This document shows positions 17,391-25,923 of a stretch of DNA of 64,000 bases, piece by piece. Numbering within the stretch: position 1 is the first letter of the stretch; each line of letters opens with the position of its first letter. Made by a program: the position numbers and the translations under genes. The stretch comes from Thermoanaerobacter wiegelii Rt8.B1 (GTDB lineage Bacteria > Bacillota > Thermoanaerobacteria > Thermoanaerobacterales > Thermoanaerobacteraceae), in NCBI RefSeq assembly GCF_000147695.2, contig NC_015958.1, positions 908,501-972,500 of the forward strand. Reading direction: 5' to 3'. Under the pieces are notes generated by a model, which had not been told where the DNA came from, searched no databases, and was given only the letters and a program-made list of their open reading frames with translations.

Positions 17391-18674
17391 ATGAACTATG
17401 AAGAAGCAATTAGCTACATACATGGTACATACAAATTTGGCATAAAGTTGGGATTAGAAAATATAAGAAGATTATTAAATTATATGGGGAATCCTCAAAA
17501 AAACCTTAAAATTATCCACGTTGCTGGTACAAATGGAAAAGGCTCTACATCAGCTTTTATAAGCAACATTTTGCAGCAGGCTGGATACAAAGTAGCTTTA
17601 TATACTTCTCCCTACCTCGAAGAATTTGAAGAGAGAATGAGAATAAATGGAGAAAATATTTCCAAGGAAAAGTTGATTTATTATGTTGAATATATAAAGC
17701 CTATAATATCTCGTATGGTGGAGGAAGGATACAATCATCCGACGGAATTTGAAGTGGTAACTGCAATTGCTTTTAAATATTTTTATGATGAAAAAGTGGA
17801 TTTTGTAGTTTTAGAGGTAGGACTTGGAGGTAGATTTGACGCAACAAATGCTATTGATTTTTCATTAGTTTCTGTTATAACCACTATTGATTATGACCAT
17901 ACAGACAGATTGGGACATACTTTAGGAGAGATTGCATATGAAAAGGCAGGCATTATCAAGCGAAATGGAGTGGTGGTAAGTTTTTATCAACAGCCAGAAG
18001 CATTGAAAGTCATCATAGAAGCATGTGAGGTAAGAAATGCTTATTTGACTGTACTTGAAAAAAGTAACGTAATTATAAAAGAACAAAACCCTGATTTTCA
18101 GATTTTTGACTACAAAAAATACAAGGACTTAAAAATTACTTTATTGGGAGAACATCAGATTTACAATGCTGCTTTGGCGATTGAGAGCGTAGAAAAATTA
18201 AAAATGTATGGATACGAAATCACAGAAAAAGATATAAGGGAAGGGCTTTACAGGGCAAAATGGCCTGGAAGATTGGAAGTAATGAGAAAAAAACCCTACG
18301 TAGTAATAGACGGTGCTCACAATCCTCAAGGAATGACTGTTTTGAAAGAGTCTCTAAAATTATTTAAATATGATAAATTGATTTTAGTAATTGGAATGCT
18401 TAAAGACAAAGATACACAGAAGATGTTGGATATAATTGTGCCAGAGGCAAATATGATAATAACAACCACCCCAATAAGTGAAAGAGCTTATAAGGCAAGT
18501 GAACTTGCAGAGCGGATAGAAAAAGAAAAAGTGATTGCGATTGAAAATATTGAAGAAGCGGTAAAATACGCCCTGGATATAGCTAAGGAAGAGGATATGG
18601 TACTTTTTTGTGGTTCATTGTACATGATTGGTTATGTGAGGTCTATGCTTAAAAAGGTAATAATTAAGACATAG
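17391..18674 (+). CDS. folC: Bifunctional folylpolyglutamate / dihydrofolate synthase
   Basis: FolC adds glutamates to folates, and in many bacteria also makes dihydrofolate from dihydropteroate. The 427-residue protein has the Mur-ligase-type ATP loop HVAGTNGKGSTS, the folate-binding segment YTSPYLEEFEERMRING, the metal-binding region VLEVGLGGRFDATNA, and the C-terminal DGAHNPQG motif. It starts with the typical YEEAISYIHGTYKFGIKLGL. It lies 28 bases after the GNAT gene in the same orientation. Confidence 0.96.
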   Translation: MNYEEAISYIHGTYKFGIKLGLENIRRLLNYMGNPQKNLKIIHVAGTNGKGSTSAFISNILQQAGYKVALYTSPYLEEFEERMRINGENISKEKLIYYVEYIKPIISRMVEEGYNHPTEFEVVTAIAFKYFYDEKVDFVVLEVGLGGRFDATNAIDFSLVSVITTIDYDHTDRLGHTLGEIAYEKAGIIKRNGVVVSFYQQPEALKVIIEACEVRNAYLTVLEKSNVIIKEQNPDFQIFDYKKYKDLKITLLGEHQIYNAALAIESVEKLKMYGYEITEKDIREGLYRAKWPGRLEVMRKKPYVVIDGAHNPQGMTVLKESLKLFKYDKLILVIGMLKDKDTQKMLDIIVPEANMIITTTPISERAYKASELAERIEKEKVIAIENIEEAVKYALDIAKEEDMVLFCGSLYMIGYVRSMLKKVIIKT

Positions 18675-18722
18675 TTTTAATATAATGTAAGGTGTAAAGG
18701 CCGTAATGAGAAGGTGGTTGTT

Positions 18723-18956
18723 ATGGAAATGACAGGGACTGCGTTGTTACGGGAGATAGATAAAGCACTAAAGGCGATGAAAGAAGCAGAAAGAAATTTA
18801 GAAATGCTGGAAAATGACAACTACCTTAAGATAAAGTTAGCAAGGCTAAAGTACGATTTTGCAAGACAAGAATATTTGAGACTCTTAAGGATTGCTAAAG
18901 AACAAAAAGTCAAATATAACCTGAATGAATTAATGGAGAAAATAATAGACGTATGA
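18723..18956 (+). CDS. Small helical protein of unknown function
   Basis: A 77-residue, highly charged protein predicted to be mostly helical (LLREIDKALKAMKEAERNLEM, then YDFARQEYLRLLRIAKEQK). The ATG at 18723 follows AAGGTGG; an earlier in-frame GTG lies inside that site. It is downstream of folC in the same direction. I do not recognise the family. Confidence 0.6.
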   Translation: MEMTGTALLREIDKALKAMKEAERNLEMLENDNYLKIKLARLKYDFARQEYLRLLRIAKEQKVKYNLNELMEKIIDV

Positions 18957-18957
18957 T

Positions 18958-18978
18958 AAAAGCGGTCTTTCGACCGCC
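18958..18978. terminator. Bidirectional hairpin terminator
   Basis: The stem is GCGGTC / GACCGC with loop TTTC. The better T-run (TTTTAT) lies on the minus-strand side, so it mainly serves the small Cys-rich gene. Confidence 0.7.
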
Positions 18979-18982
18979 TGAT

Positions 18983-19156
18983 TTATTGTTCAGGTATTTT
19001 AATTTCTTCTTGAAAATCGCACTTAAAATCTTTATAGGTTACACAAAAACCGTTGCAATTATGGATACATGTAATTGCATTACATTTCTTCAACGTTCTA
19101 ATTGGTGCATTTACTGGTTTTGAAGAGCGCATAAATTCTAACTCCAAATACGTCAT
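18983..19156 (-). CDS. Small cysteine-rich protein, DUF1540-like
   Basis: This is a 57-codon frame on the minus strand in what otherwise looks like an empty stretch. The C-terminal half reads KKCNAITCIHNCNGFCVTYK then KCDF, so five cysteines lie within about 24 residues. The pattern C-x4-C-x3-C-x3-C resembles DUF1540 proteins, small likely metal-binding proteins common in Clostridia. A second in-frame ATG at 19132 would give 49 residues. It has a near-perfect promoter upstream and a terminator directly after the stop, which argues that it is a real gene. Confidence 0.65.
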   Translation of the reverse strand: MTYLELEFMRSSKPVNAPIRTLKKCNAITCIHNCNGFCVTYKDFKCDFQEEIKIPEQ

Positions 19157-19186
19157 ATCAATCGCCCTTTCAAATTTTATAATTTT

Positions 19187-19215
19187 ATTATATACTCAAT
19201 TCATTTATCTGTCAA
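19187..19215 (-). promoter_or_regulatory. Promoter of the small Cys-rich gene
   Basis: On the minus strand TTGACA (19215-19210), a 17-base spacer and TATAAT (19192-19187), both perfect consensus hexamers. They are located 30 bases upstream of the ATG at 19156. Confidence 0.8.
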
Positions 19216-19342
19216 TTGCAATTATAAAATTTAAAAATTCATTTTATGGCCGAATTTCTCGGAGAATTTGCCACTAATAAAGGTTTTTTGAAAAATAAAT
19301 TAATAATTTTGAGTTTTAAGGGACATAACTTTATTTTGTTTA

Positions 19343-19371
19343 TTGAAAAAAGAAAAGGAGTATGATAAAAT
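19343..19371 (+). promoter_or_regulatory. tRNA-Pro promoter
   Basis: TTGAAA (19343-19348), a 17-base spacer and TAAAAT (19366-19371), 11 bases before the tRNA. Confidence 0.65.
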
Positions 19372-19382
19372 GAATAGTGTGT

Positions 19383-19457
19383 CGGGGCATGGCGCAGCGG
19401 TAGCGCGCGCGGTTCGGGACCGTGAGGTCGCAGGTTCAAATCCTGTTGCCCCGACCA
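19383..19457 (+). tRNA. tRNA-Pro(CGG)
   Basis: The cloverleaf closes fully. The acceptor stem is CGGGGCA / TGCCCCG, and the D arm contains AGCGGTA. The anticodon stem is CGCGG / CCGTG with loop TTCGGGA, giving anticodon CGG for codon CCG. The T arm is GCAGG-TTCAAAT-CCTGT. The discriminator is A and the CCA end is encoded. It has its own promoter and a terminator at about 19567. Confidence 0.96.
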
Positions 19458-19566
19458 TTGCAGTAAAATCAAGGGCTTTAAGACTTATCAACAGTCTAAA
19501 AAAACAAGTGGTCGCAGGTATGATACAGGGCCACTTTGGTGGTAAATTTGTGAAAATATTGAAAGA

Positions 19567-19595
19567 CGCTCACGATTTAAGTGAGCGATTTTTTA
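19567..19595 (+). terminator. Terminator downstream of tRNA-Pro
   Basis: A 7-bp stem (CGCTCAC / GTGAGCG) followed by ATTTTTTAT. The 110 bases between the tRNA and this hairpin show no gene. Confidence 0.75.
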
Positions 19596-19667
19596 TGGAG
19601 CTATTGGTTTCTCAAATATATCCTCCTGCATATTATGGAATTATGCTAATATGTGGGGGGATGTATT

Positions 19668-20585
19668 TTGTACATTTACATTGCTAATATGGGAGAAGAT
19701 ATTATTGAGCGAGTTAATTTGGAGACAAATTACAGAGATTTTGCAAAGATTAATTCATATAACAATAAACATCTGCCCTTAAATGTCTATTCTAAATATT
19801 TATGTGGTCCTCATCGATTAATTTTAGATAAAGAAAGACAGAAACTGTATTCTTTAAATGCTTATGATAATTCAATTAGTATAATAAACCTAGAAGATTT
19901 TACTTCAGAAATTTCTTTGTATGTAGGTAATTATCCTAATAATGGCATTATGCATGGAGATTATATATTAGTGGTTAATGGAGACTCAGACTCTATAAGT
20001 ATTTTTGATATTGAAGAGAAAAAAGTGATAGGGCAAGTTAAAGTGGGAAGTTTCCCCCAGGACATAATTTACAATGAAAAGTATGATTTGATTTTTGTGA
20101 GCAATATGAATTCTGATGAAATTTTATTAATCGACCCTTATAGTTATAGGATTGTAGATTTTATTGTGACAGGGGCAAGGCCTATAGGAATGACTTTCTC
20201 TGAAGATTGGGACTGTTTGTATGTAATAAACAGTTATTTTGAAACGGGGATAAATGGAAAAATTTCCATGATAAACCTGCAAAGTTTGAAAGTAACTGGG
20301 GAAATAGGAGTAGGAAAAGTTCCTACAATGGTACGGAAAAAGGAAAACTTTTTGTATGTGCTTAATTCTTGCTCTAATACGCTGTGCAAAATAGATTTAT
20401 TTACAAAACAGAAAAAAGAAGTTTATTGTGGATATGCACCTGGGTATTTATGTATTTTAGATAAATATGCTTATGTTTCTTCTGCAGAAGAAAACAAAGT
20501 GAATATAATTGATATTGATGAAATGAGGGTAGTAAAGTTTATTGAAACAAGAAAAGAGCCCCAAGGCCTTGTTATTGACCCGTGA
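19668..20585 (+). CDS. YVTN-type beta-propeller repeat protein
   Basis: This is a 305-residue protein built of repeats of about 40 residues of the YVTN/NHL-like kind: LYSLNAYDNSISIINL, LVVNGDSDSISIFDI, IFVSNMNSDEILLIDP, LYVINSYFETGINGKISMI and AYVSSAEENKVNIIDI. They should form a propeller. No signal peptide is visible with the TTG start at 19668, chosen because GGGGGGA lies 6 bases upstream. Such proteins scaffold or bind ligands; no enzymatic residues are obvious. It overlaps the convergent DUF4364 gene by 14 bases at the 3' ends, with no room for a separate terminator. Confidence 0.82.
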   Translation: MYIYIANMGEDIIERVNLETNYRDFAKINSYNNKHLPLNVYSKYLCGPHRLILDKERQKLYSLNAYDNSISIINLEDFTSEISLYVGNYPNNGIMHGDYILVVNGDSDSISIFDIEEKKVIGQVKVGSFPQDIIYNEKYDLIFVSNMNSDEILLIDPYSYRIVDFIVTGARPIGMTFSEDWDCLYVINSYFETGINGKISMINLQSLKVTGEIGVGKVPTMVRKKENFLYVLNSCSNTLCKIDLFTKQKKEVYCGYAPGYLCILDKYAYVSSAEENKVNIIDIDEMRVVKFIETRKEPQGLVIDP

Positions 20586-21087
20586 GGACTTTTATTATGT
20601 ATGCATATACGTCTTGAGATTTTTGTTTCCAATTATCGCAGATAAGTTTTGCCTGCTCGCTGTTTACTACATTTATATTTAGCTCAATCAAAACTATATC
20701 ATTTTCTACGACTTTACAATTAGCTATATATTGATTTTCGTCTTTTTTGTAATAAGTGGCTATATATTGAGATTCCTGTTTTATTTTTTCTTTGTTTAAA
20801 AGGATGTATTCGTCTATTTTTTGCCGTGTTTCAAAGGGAATTCTTGTGAAAAATAATTTTAAAATGTTTATACCTTCTTCTGTAATAAAATATTTTTCTT
20901 CTTCTAATTTTATGAAACCAGTTTCTATTAACTCGTCAAGGTATTGTCTTAAATAGAAATAGTTCATAAGTTTGTTATCTAAGATAATTTTGCTTATTTG
21001 CTCGTCTGTAATAGGCATATTTATTCTGTTTAAGATGTATAGTATAATTAACTTGTTTTCTGCTAATTCTTGTATTTCGTAAGCCAA
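20572..21087 (-). CDS. DUF4364 family protein (winged-helix-like)
   Basis: This is a 171-residue protein with the N-terminal pattern of DUF4364 (ELAENKLIILYILNRINMPITDEQI) and a winged-helix-like region (YLRQYLDELIETGFIKLEEEKYFITEEG). The C-terminal part is mostly beta-strand. Proteins of this family are common in Clostridia and are presumed transcriptional regulators, without proven targets. The likely start is the TTG at 21087 preceded by GAGGTGG, rather than an ATG 15 bases upstream within the leader. Confidence 0.8.
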   Translation of the reverse strand: MAYEIQELAENKLIILYILNRINMPITDEQISKIILDNKLMNYFYLRQYLDELIETGFIKLEEEKYFITEEGINILKLFFTRIPFETRQKIDEYILLNKEKIKQESQYIATYYKKDENQYIANCKVVENDIVLIELNINVVNSEQAKLICDNWKQKSQDVYAYIIKVLTGQ

Positions 21088-21155
21088 GTTACCACCTCGC
21101 ATTATTACTATATGTGGTATGTTTAAGTTAATTCTATCACAAAATATACAATAAT

Positions 21156-21185
21156 AAAAGAGAGTATACGAAATACTCTCTTTTT
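21156..21185. terminator. Terminator of the SASP gene
   Basis: A 12-bp perfect stem (AAAAGAGAGTAT / ATACTCTCTTTT) has A- and T-runs on both sides. It functions for the minus-strand SASP gene. Confidence 0.85.
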
Positions 21186-21191
21186 GTCCTT

Positions 21192-21491
21192 CTATTTTTG
21201 CATGTATTCTGATTCACTTCCTGCAGCACCTTGTGGACCGCCCTGTGCAGGAGTAGAACCATATATACTGATGCCCCTTGCCATGGCAGATTCAGCAAAA
21301 TGAACCATTCGTCTTAACATTTGTCCTCCTACTTTGCCGCAATCTCGGCTACTTATATATCCCCAATAATCTTCAGAACCTTGTCTAACTGGAAGGCCAA
21401 GCTCTGATGCGATTTCGTATTTCATATTATCAAGGGCTTTGTGAGCCTCTGGTACCATTTTTGGACGATCATTCCAACTACCTCTTGCCAT
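21192..21491 (-). CDS. Small acid-soluble spore protein, alpha/beta type
   Basis: These proteins coat and protect DNA in spores and are degraded at germination by the protease GPR. The 99-residue protein has the family core (LDNMKYEIASELGLPV, with the GPR cleavage motif EIASELG), then YWGYISSRDCGKVGGQMLRRMV. It is slightly longer than the Bacillus members, with a Gly/Gln-rich tail. An AAGGAGGG site precedes the ATG. Sporulation sigma-G control is expected, but I could not identify its hexamers with confidence. Confidence 0.95.
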   Translation of the reverse strand: MARGSWNDRPKMVPEAHKALDNMKYEIASELGLPVRQGSEDYWGYISSRDCGKVGGQMLRRMVHFAESAMARGISIYGSTPAQGGPQGAAGSESEYMQK

Positions 21492-21627
21492 TTAAATCCC
21501 TCCTTACTCTTTCTCATACTTAATTTGTGTAGGTGGATAAAAAATATACTTTGAAAAATTTTAAAAAATATATTTTGTTGTGCTAAAATATTTATATGCA
21601 AAAATTTTATTAAAAGGGTTGGTAGAG

Positions 21628-22317
21628 ATGGAGAAACAAAAAATTTTAGAGCAAAAAATAAAGGAATGGGGAGCGTCTTTAGTAGGTTTTTCAAATCTTA
21701 CAGGTATCCTTCCCGATACTCTTTCAGATATTCCGTATGCCATTACAGTTGTAATAAAATTAGCGGATAGAATAGTGGATGAAATAACAGATAAGCCTAC
21801 TCACACTTATTATCACCATTACCGTTCTGTAAATACGCTAATTGACCAGATAACCTTAAAGACGGTTCTTCTTCTTGAAGAATGGGGCTATAAAGCATTA
21901 GCTGTTCCTGCGTCTCAATCGATTGCTGATTTGGGAGAATACAGAGGACTTTTTCCACATAAAACTGCCGCTACAAGAGCAGGGCTTGGTTGGATAGGAA
22001 AGAATGGCCTTTTTGTGACTGAAAAATATGGTCCCAGGGTAAGGTTGGGGACTGTTCTTACTAACATGCCTTTTGAAACAGGAACCCCTATTACTGAAAG
22101 TAAATGTGGCAGCTGTAAATTATGTGTAGATGCCTGTCCTGCTATGGCACTTTATGGTACTCTATGGAAAGAGGGGATGCCGAGAGAAGAAATAGTTGAT
22201 GCGAGAGCTTGTAGCGAATACATGAATAAAAATTTTAAACACATTGGAAGAGGCTATGTATGTGGTATTTGTATGGAAGTGTGTCCTTACGGAAAGAAAA
22301 AATCTGTTGACAGGTGA
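21628..22317 (+). CDS. QueG-like 4Fe-4S protein (short epoxyqueuosine reductase relative)
   Basis: This 229-residue protein has the N-terminal reductase-like domain (LGEYRGLFPHKTAATRAGLG, WIGKNGLFVTEKYGPRVRLG) and a ferredoxin-type double-cluster motif: CGSCKLCVDACP, a later C, then CGICMEVCP. This places it in the QueG (epoxyqueuosine reductase, cobalamin-dependent) superfamily. It lacks the C-terminal HEAT-like extension of true QueG, so the substrate may differ. The start is ATG 21628. No queuosine genes are nearby. Its last codons contain the promoter of the next gene. Confidence 0.78.
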   Translation: MEKQKILEQKIKEWGASLVGFSNLTGILPDTLSDIPYAITVVIKLADRIVDEITDKPTHTYYHHYRSVNTLIDQITLKTVLLLEEWGYKALAVPASQSIADLGEYRGLFPHKTAATRAGLGWIGKNGLFVTEKYGPRVRLGTVLTNMPFETGTPITESKCGSCKLCVDACPAMALYGTLWKEGMPREEIVDARACSEYMNKNFKHIGRGYVCGICMEVCPYGKKKSVDR

Positions 22318-22361
22318 AAAGGTTTTTGATAAAATGAAATTGAACAACCAAAACGTTTTGG
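22307..22361 (+). promoter_or_regulatory. Promoter and palindromic operator of LacI regulator 1
   Basis: TTGACA (22307-22312), 17 bases, TAAAAT (22330-22335), then a perfect 14-bp palindrome CCAAAACGTTTTGG at 22348-22361 just downstream of the expected start site. A near-copy precedes kojP, so the regulator probably represses itself and the koj operon. Confidence 0.8.
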
Positions 22362-22377
22362 AAAAGGTGGATAGTAA

Positions 22378-23388
22378 ATGGCGGTTACAATAAAGGATAT
22401 AGCGAAATATGCGGGTGTATCTGTTACAACGGTTTCAAGAGCTTTAAACGGATATCCGGATGTAAGCGAGGAAACCCGTGAAAGAATTAAAAAAATAGCA
22501 GAGCAATTAAATTATACTCCAAATTCTCTTGCAAGAGGACTTGTCACAAATAAAACCCATACGGTTGGATTGGTTGTTTCTGAGTTAATAAAACCGGGGG
22601 CGTACCATCCTTTCTTCCTCGAAGTGCTTGCAGGTATAAAAGCAGGATTAAAGAAAGATAAATACGACCTTATACTTTTTACTGTAGACCCGGAAAGCCA
22701 AGATGCCACTTCCTATGAGAAGCTTTGCAATGACAGAAAAGTGGAAGGGGCTATTGTAGAAGGCTTAAGATTGAGTGATCCTTACATTAAAGAAATAAAG
22801 AAAACACAAATTCCCACTGTTCTGATTGATATACCAATACTGACTGATAAAGTGGGATATGTAAGTTCGGATAATGTTCAGGCGGCTTTTGAAGCTACAA
22901 GCTATCTTATAAAGTTGGGACATAGAAATATTGGATTTATAAATGGGCATGATGATGCGGCTGTAAGTTTTGAAAGGTTAGAAGGTTATAAAAAAGCTCT
23001 TGAAAAAAATAATATACCTTACAAAGAGGAATATGTAGTTTTTGATGATTTTACTCAAGAAGGTGGATATAATTCTTTTAAGACGTTGGTTTTTGAACAT
23101 CCGGAAATAACTGCTGTATTTCATGCTTCTGATTTGATGGCAATAGGGTCTTTCAAAGCAGCAAAAGACTTAGGAATGAAAGTGCCTGATGACATCTCTA
23201 TTGTAGGTTTTGACGATATTGAACTTGCATCTCTTATTACTCCTGGACTTACTACTATAAGACAAGATACTTTTAAGATGGGATATAATGCAGCAAAACA
23301 TCTTTTATCTATTATAAAAGGGGAAAAGCCTCAACATATATTAATACCTCATAAGCTTGTAATTAGAGATTCAGCTAGAAAGATATAA
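22378..23388 (+). CDS. LacI-family regulator of the kojibiose operon
   Basis: This is a 336-residue repressor of the LacI/GalR family. The N-terminal helix-turn-helix and hinge read VTIKDIAKYAGVSVTTVSRALNG, then ARGL. The periplasmic-binding-protein-like ligand domain includes VGFDDIELASLITPGLTTI. It is followed after 64 bases by kojP. Matching palindromes stand in front of its own gene and in front of kojP, so it most likely senses a glucose disaccharide or a derived phosphate. The effector is inferred from context only. Confidence 0.92.
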   Translation: MAVTIKDIAKYAGVSVTTVSRALNGYPDVSEETRERIKKIAEQLNYTPNSLARGLVTNKTHTVGLVVSELIKPGAYHPFFLEVLAGIKAGLKKDKYDLILFTVDPESQDATSYEKLCNDRKVEGAIVEGLRLSDPYIKEIKKTQIPTVLIDIPILTDKVGYVSSDNVQAAFEATSYLIKLGHRNIGFINGHDDAAVSFERLEGYKKALEKNNIPYKEEYVVFDDFTQEGGYNSFKTLVFEHPEITAVFHASDLMAIGSFKAAKDLGMKVPDDISIVGFDDIELASLITPGLTTIRQDTFKMGYNAAKHLLSIIKGEKPQHILIPHKLVIRDSARKI

Positions 23389-23402
23389 TTTTTTTAAAAA
23401 GT

Positions 23403-23420
23403 ATCCAAAACGTTTCGGAT
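23403..23420 (+). promoter_or_regulatory. Operator upstream of kojP
   Basis: ATCCAAAACGTTTCGGAT is an imperfect palindrome with the same CCAAAACGTTT core as the operator at 22348. It overlaps a GATAAAAT -10-like element. Confidence 0.72.
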
Positions 23421-23452
23421 AAAATTTTTAGCAGGAATCAGGAGGTATATAA

Positions 23453-25780
23453 GTGGTAAAGCACATGTTTTTAGAGGATGTAAACAATTTAATAAGTGAT
23501 GACAAATGGCTTATTTTCCAAAATGAGTATAATACAGAGGTAAATCCTCGATATGAGACCCTTTTTACACTTACAAATGGTTACATGGGCGTAAGAGGTA
23601 CTTTTGAGGAAGGAAGCGAGGGAGAAAGGTCGGGAAATTTTATTGCAGGAATTTTTGACAAGTCAGATGCGCAGGTTAGAGAAATAGTAAATGCTCAAAA
23701 TTGGTTGAGAATAAAGTTGTATGTTGAAGGTGAAGAATTAAGTTTGGATAAATGCCAGTTGATAGAATTTAAAAGAATTCTTGATATGAAAAAAGGTATT
23801 CTATTTAGGAGTATGTTGATAAAAGACAGCAAAGATAGAATTACTCGAATTGAGGGATACAGGTTTATAAGCCGTAGCAACCTTCATCGTTCTGCAATTA
23901 AGCTATTTGTAACACCTGTAAATTACAGTGGTGTTGTAGGTATAGAGAGCATTATTGATGGGACTGTTTTAAATTCAGCAGATAGCCCAAAGTATAGAGT
24001 AAAGCATTTGAAAGTGGCTAACAATAGTAGTCTAAGTAAAAATGGAGTTTATCTTGAAACAGCAACTGTTGACGATGATACCCGCATAGCAACAGGTAGT
24101 ACAGTGAGGATATATCATCATGAAGATGAAGAAAAAAATAACGTAGCTAAATTTAAAAGGTTTTTGCCTTTAGGTGAGAGAAGTATTGAGTACTTTGAGT
24201 TTGACGGTACAGAGAACAAAACAGTAGTAATTGACAAATTTGTAATAACTTATACCTCAAGAGATGTAAGAAAAGACCTGTTAAAGACGACGGTGGAAAA
24301 AGAACTCTTTGCTTTTGCTGGAGAAGGTATTGACAAAGAGTTGCAGAGACATATTGAGGTATATGAAGAACTATGGTCTGTTGCAGATATAAATATTGAA
24401 GGGGATGAAGAAGCAGATAAAGCTTTGCGTTTTAATATTTTTCATCTCATGAGTTCTGTCAATGAAAATGACCCCCTGGTAAGTATTGCTGCGAAAGCTC
24501 TTCATGGTGAGGGATACAAAGGCCATGTATTTTGGGATACTGAGATATTTATGCTTCCCTTTTTCATATATGTGTATCCGCAGGCAGCTAGAACACTTTT
24601 GATGTACAGGTACAATATGCTTGATGCAGCAAGAAAAAATGCGACTTTAAATGGATATAAAGGAGCACAATATCCTTGGGAATCTGCAGACACAGGAGAG
24701 GAAGAGACACCTAAATGGGGATTTGATTACAAAGGAAATCCTGTAAGGATATGGACAGGAGATTTAGAGCATCATATAACTGCTGATATAGCTTTTGCAG
24801 TGTGGGAGTATTTTAGAGCGACAGAGGATATTGAGTTTATGTTGAATTATGGTGCAGAAATCATTTTTGAGACTGCAAGGTTTTGGGTATCTAGATGTGA
24901 ATATGTAAAAGAATTAGACAGGTATGAAATAAACAATGTCATAGGTCCTGACGAATTTCATGAACATGTTAATAATAATGCTTATACTAATTACCTTGCA
25001 AAATGGAATATTAAAAAGGGACTTGAACTAATCAATATGTTAAAAGAAAAATACCACGAACATTATCATGCTATATCAAACAAGATATGTTTGACAAACG
25101 AGGAAATAGAAAAGTGGAAAAAAGTTGAAGAAAAAATATATATACCTTATGAGAAAAGCAAAAAGCTCATTGAACAATTTGAAGGCTATTTTGATAAAAA
25201 AGATTATGTCATTGATAAATTTGATGAAAACAATATGCCTATATGGCCTGAAGGTGTTGATATAACAAAGTTAGGTGATACACAGCTTATTAAACAGGCT
25301 GACGTTGTTATGTTAATGCTTTTGTTAGGTGAGGAATTTGACGAAGAGACGAAAAGAATCAATTACGAATATTATGAAAAGCGGACTATGCACAAGTCTT
25401 CTTTAGGTCCAAGTATGTATGCCATTATGGGTTTAAAAGTTGGGGACCACAAAAACGCGTACCAATCTTTTATGAGAAGTGCCAACGTTGACCTTGTGGA
25501 CAATCAGGGTAACACTAAAGAAGGTTTGCATGCTGCATCTGCTGGTGGTACATGGCAAGTAGCTGTTTTTGGATTTGGCGGAATGGAAATTGACAAAGAA
25601 GAGATATTAAATATAAATCCGTGGCTACCAGAAAAATGGGACAAACTTTCCTATAAAGTATTCTGGAAAGGCAATTTAATTGAGGTAATTGTTACAAAAG
25701 AGGATGTGTCAGTAAAAAAATTAGAAGGAAAAGGAAATATAAAAGTAAAGGTAAAAGGGAAAGAGATTACGTTACAATAG
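23453..25780 (+). CDS. kojP: Kojibiose phosphorylase (GH65)
   Basis: This enzyme splits kojibiose (alpha-1,2-glucobiose) with phosphate to glucose and beta-glucose 1-phosphate, with inversion. The 775-residue length and the start VKHMFLEDVNNLISDDKWLI match my memory of the T. brockii enzyme. Domain order is GH65: N-terminal beta-sandwich, linker, (alpha/alpha)6 barrel with the catalytic acid Glu501 in NVIGPDEFHEHV, phosphate-site residues around TMHKSSLGPS, and a small C-terminal beta domain. The start is a GTG after AGGAGG. Substrate preference among GH65 phosphorylases cannot be proven from sequence; pgmB in the same operon supports a phosphorylase. Confidence 0.88.
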   Translation: MVKHMFLEDVNNLISDDKWLIFQNEYNTEVNPRYETLFTLTNGYMGVRGTFEEGSEGERSGNFIAGIFDKSDAQVREIVNAQNWLRIKLYVEGEELSLDKCQLIEFKRILDMKKGILFRSMLIKDSKDRITRIEGYRFISRSNLHRSAIKLFVTPVNYSGVVGIESIIDGTVLNSADSPKYRVKHLKVANNSSLSKNGVYLETATVDDDTRIATGSTVRIYHHEDEEKNNVAKFKRFLPLGERSIEYFEFDGTENKTVVIDKFVITYTSRDVRKDLLKTTVEKELFAFAGEGIDKELQRHIEVYEELWSVADINIEGDEEADKALRFNIFHLMSSVNENDPLVSIAAKALHGEGYKGHVFWDTEIFMLPFFIYVYPQAARTLLMYRYNMLDAARKNATLNGYKGAQYPWESADTGEEETPKWGFDYKGNPVRIWTGDLEHHITADIAFAVWEYFRATEDIEFMLNYGAEIIFETARFWVSRCEYVKELDRYEINNVIGPDEFHEHVNNNAYTNYLAKWNIKKGLELINMLKEKYHEHYHAISNKICLTNEEIEKWKKVEEKIYIPYEKSKKLIEQFEGYFDKKDYVIDKFDENNMPIWPEGVDITKLGDTQLIKQADVVMLMLLLGEEFDEETKRINYEYYEKRTMHKSSLGPSMYAIMGLKVGDHKNAYQSFMRSANVDLVDNQGNTKEGLHAASAGGTWQVAVFGFGGMEIDKEEILNINPWLPEKWDKLSYKVFWKGNLIEVIVTKEDVSVKKLEGKGNIKVKVKGKEITLQ

Positions 25781-25785
25781 TCAAA

Positions 25786-25818
25786 AAGGTACAGGCAGGT
25801 GGTAACCTGCTATACCTT
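25786..25818 (+). repeat. Intercistronic hairpin between kojP and the binding-protein gene
   Basis: The nested arms are AAGGTA...TACCTT and GCAGGT...ACCTGC. No T-run follows, so this is more likely an mRNA-processing or stabilising structure or a leaky terminator than a full stop. Confidence 0.6.
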
Positions 25819-25923
25819 AAAATAAATTGATTAAGTTTTAAGGGGGGATAAGTGAAGTTGAAGTAAAATTTTAAGTCCTCAATCAGATATTTTACTATAA
25901 AATTATGAAAGGGGAAAGTGGTA

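Noticed and set aside
19053-19277. Plus-strand frame of 74 codons in the gap before tRNA-Pro
   Set aside because: It has no ribosome binding site, and the opposite strand carries a Cys-rich gene with promoter and terminator.
19343-19687. Frame running through tRNA-Pro and beyond
   Set aside because: It is read straight through the tRNA gene and a terminator, so it is a by-product of the RNA gene. I also found no convincing integrase remnant or attachment duplication next to the tRNA.
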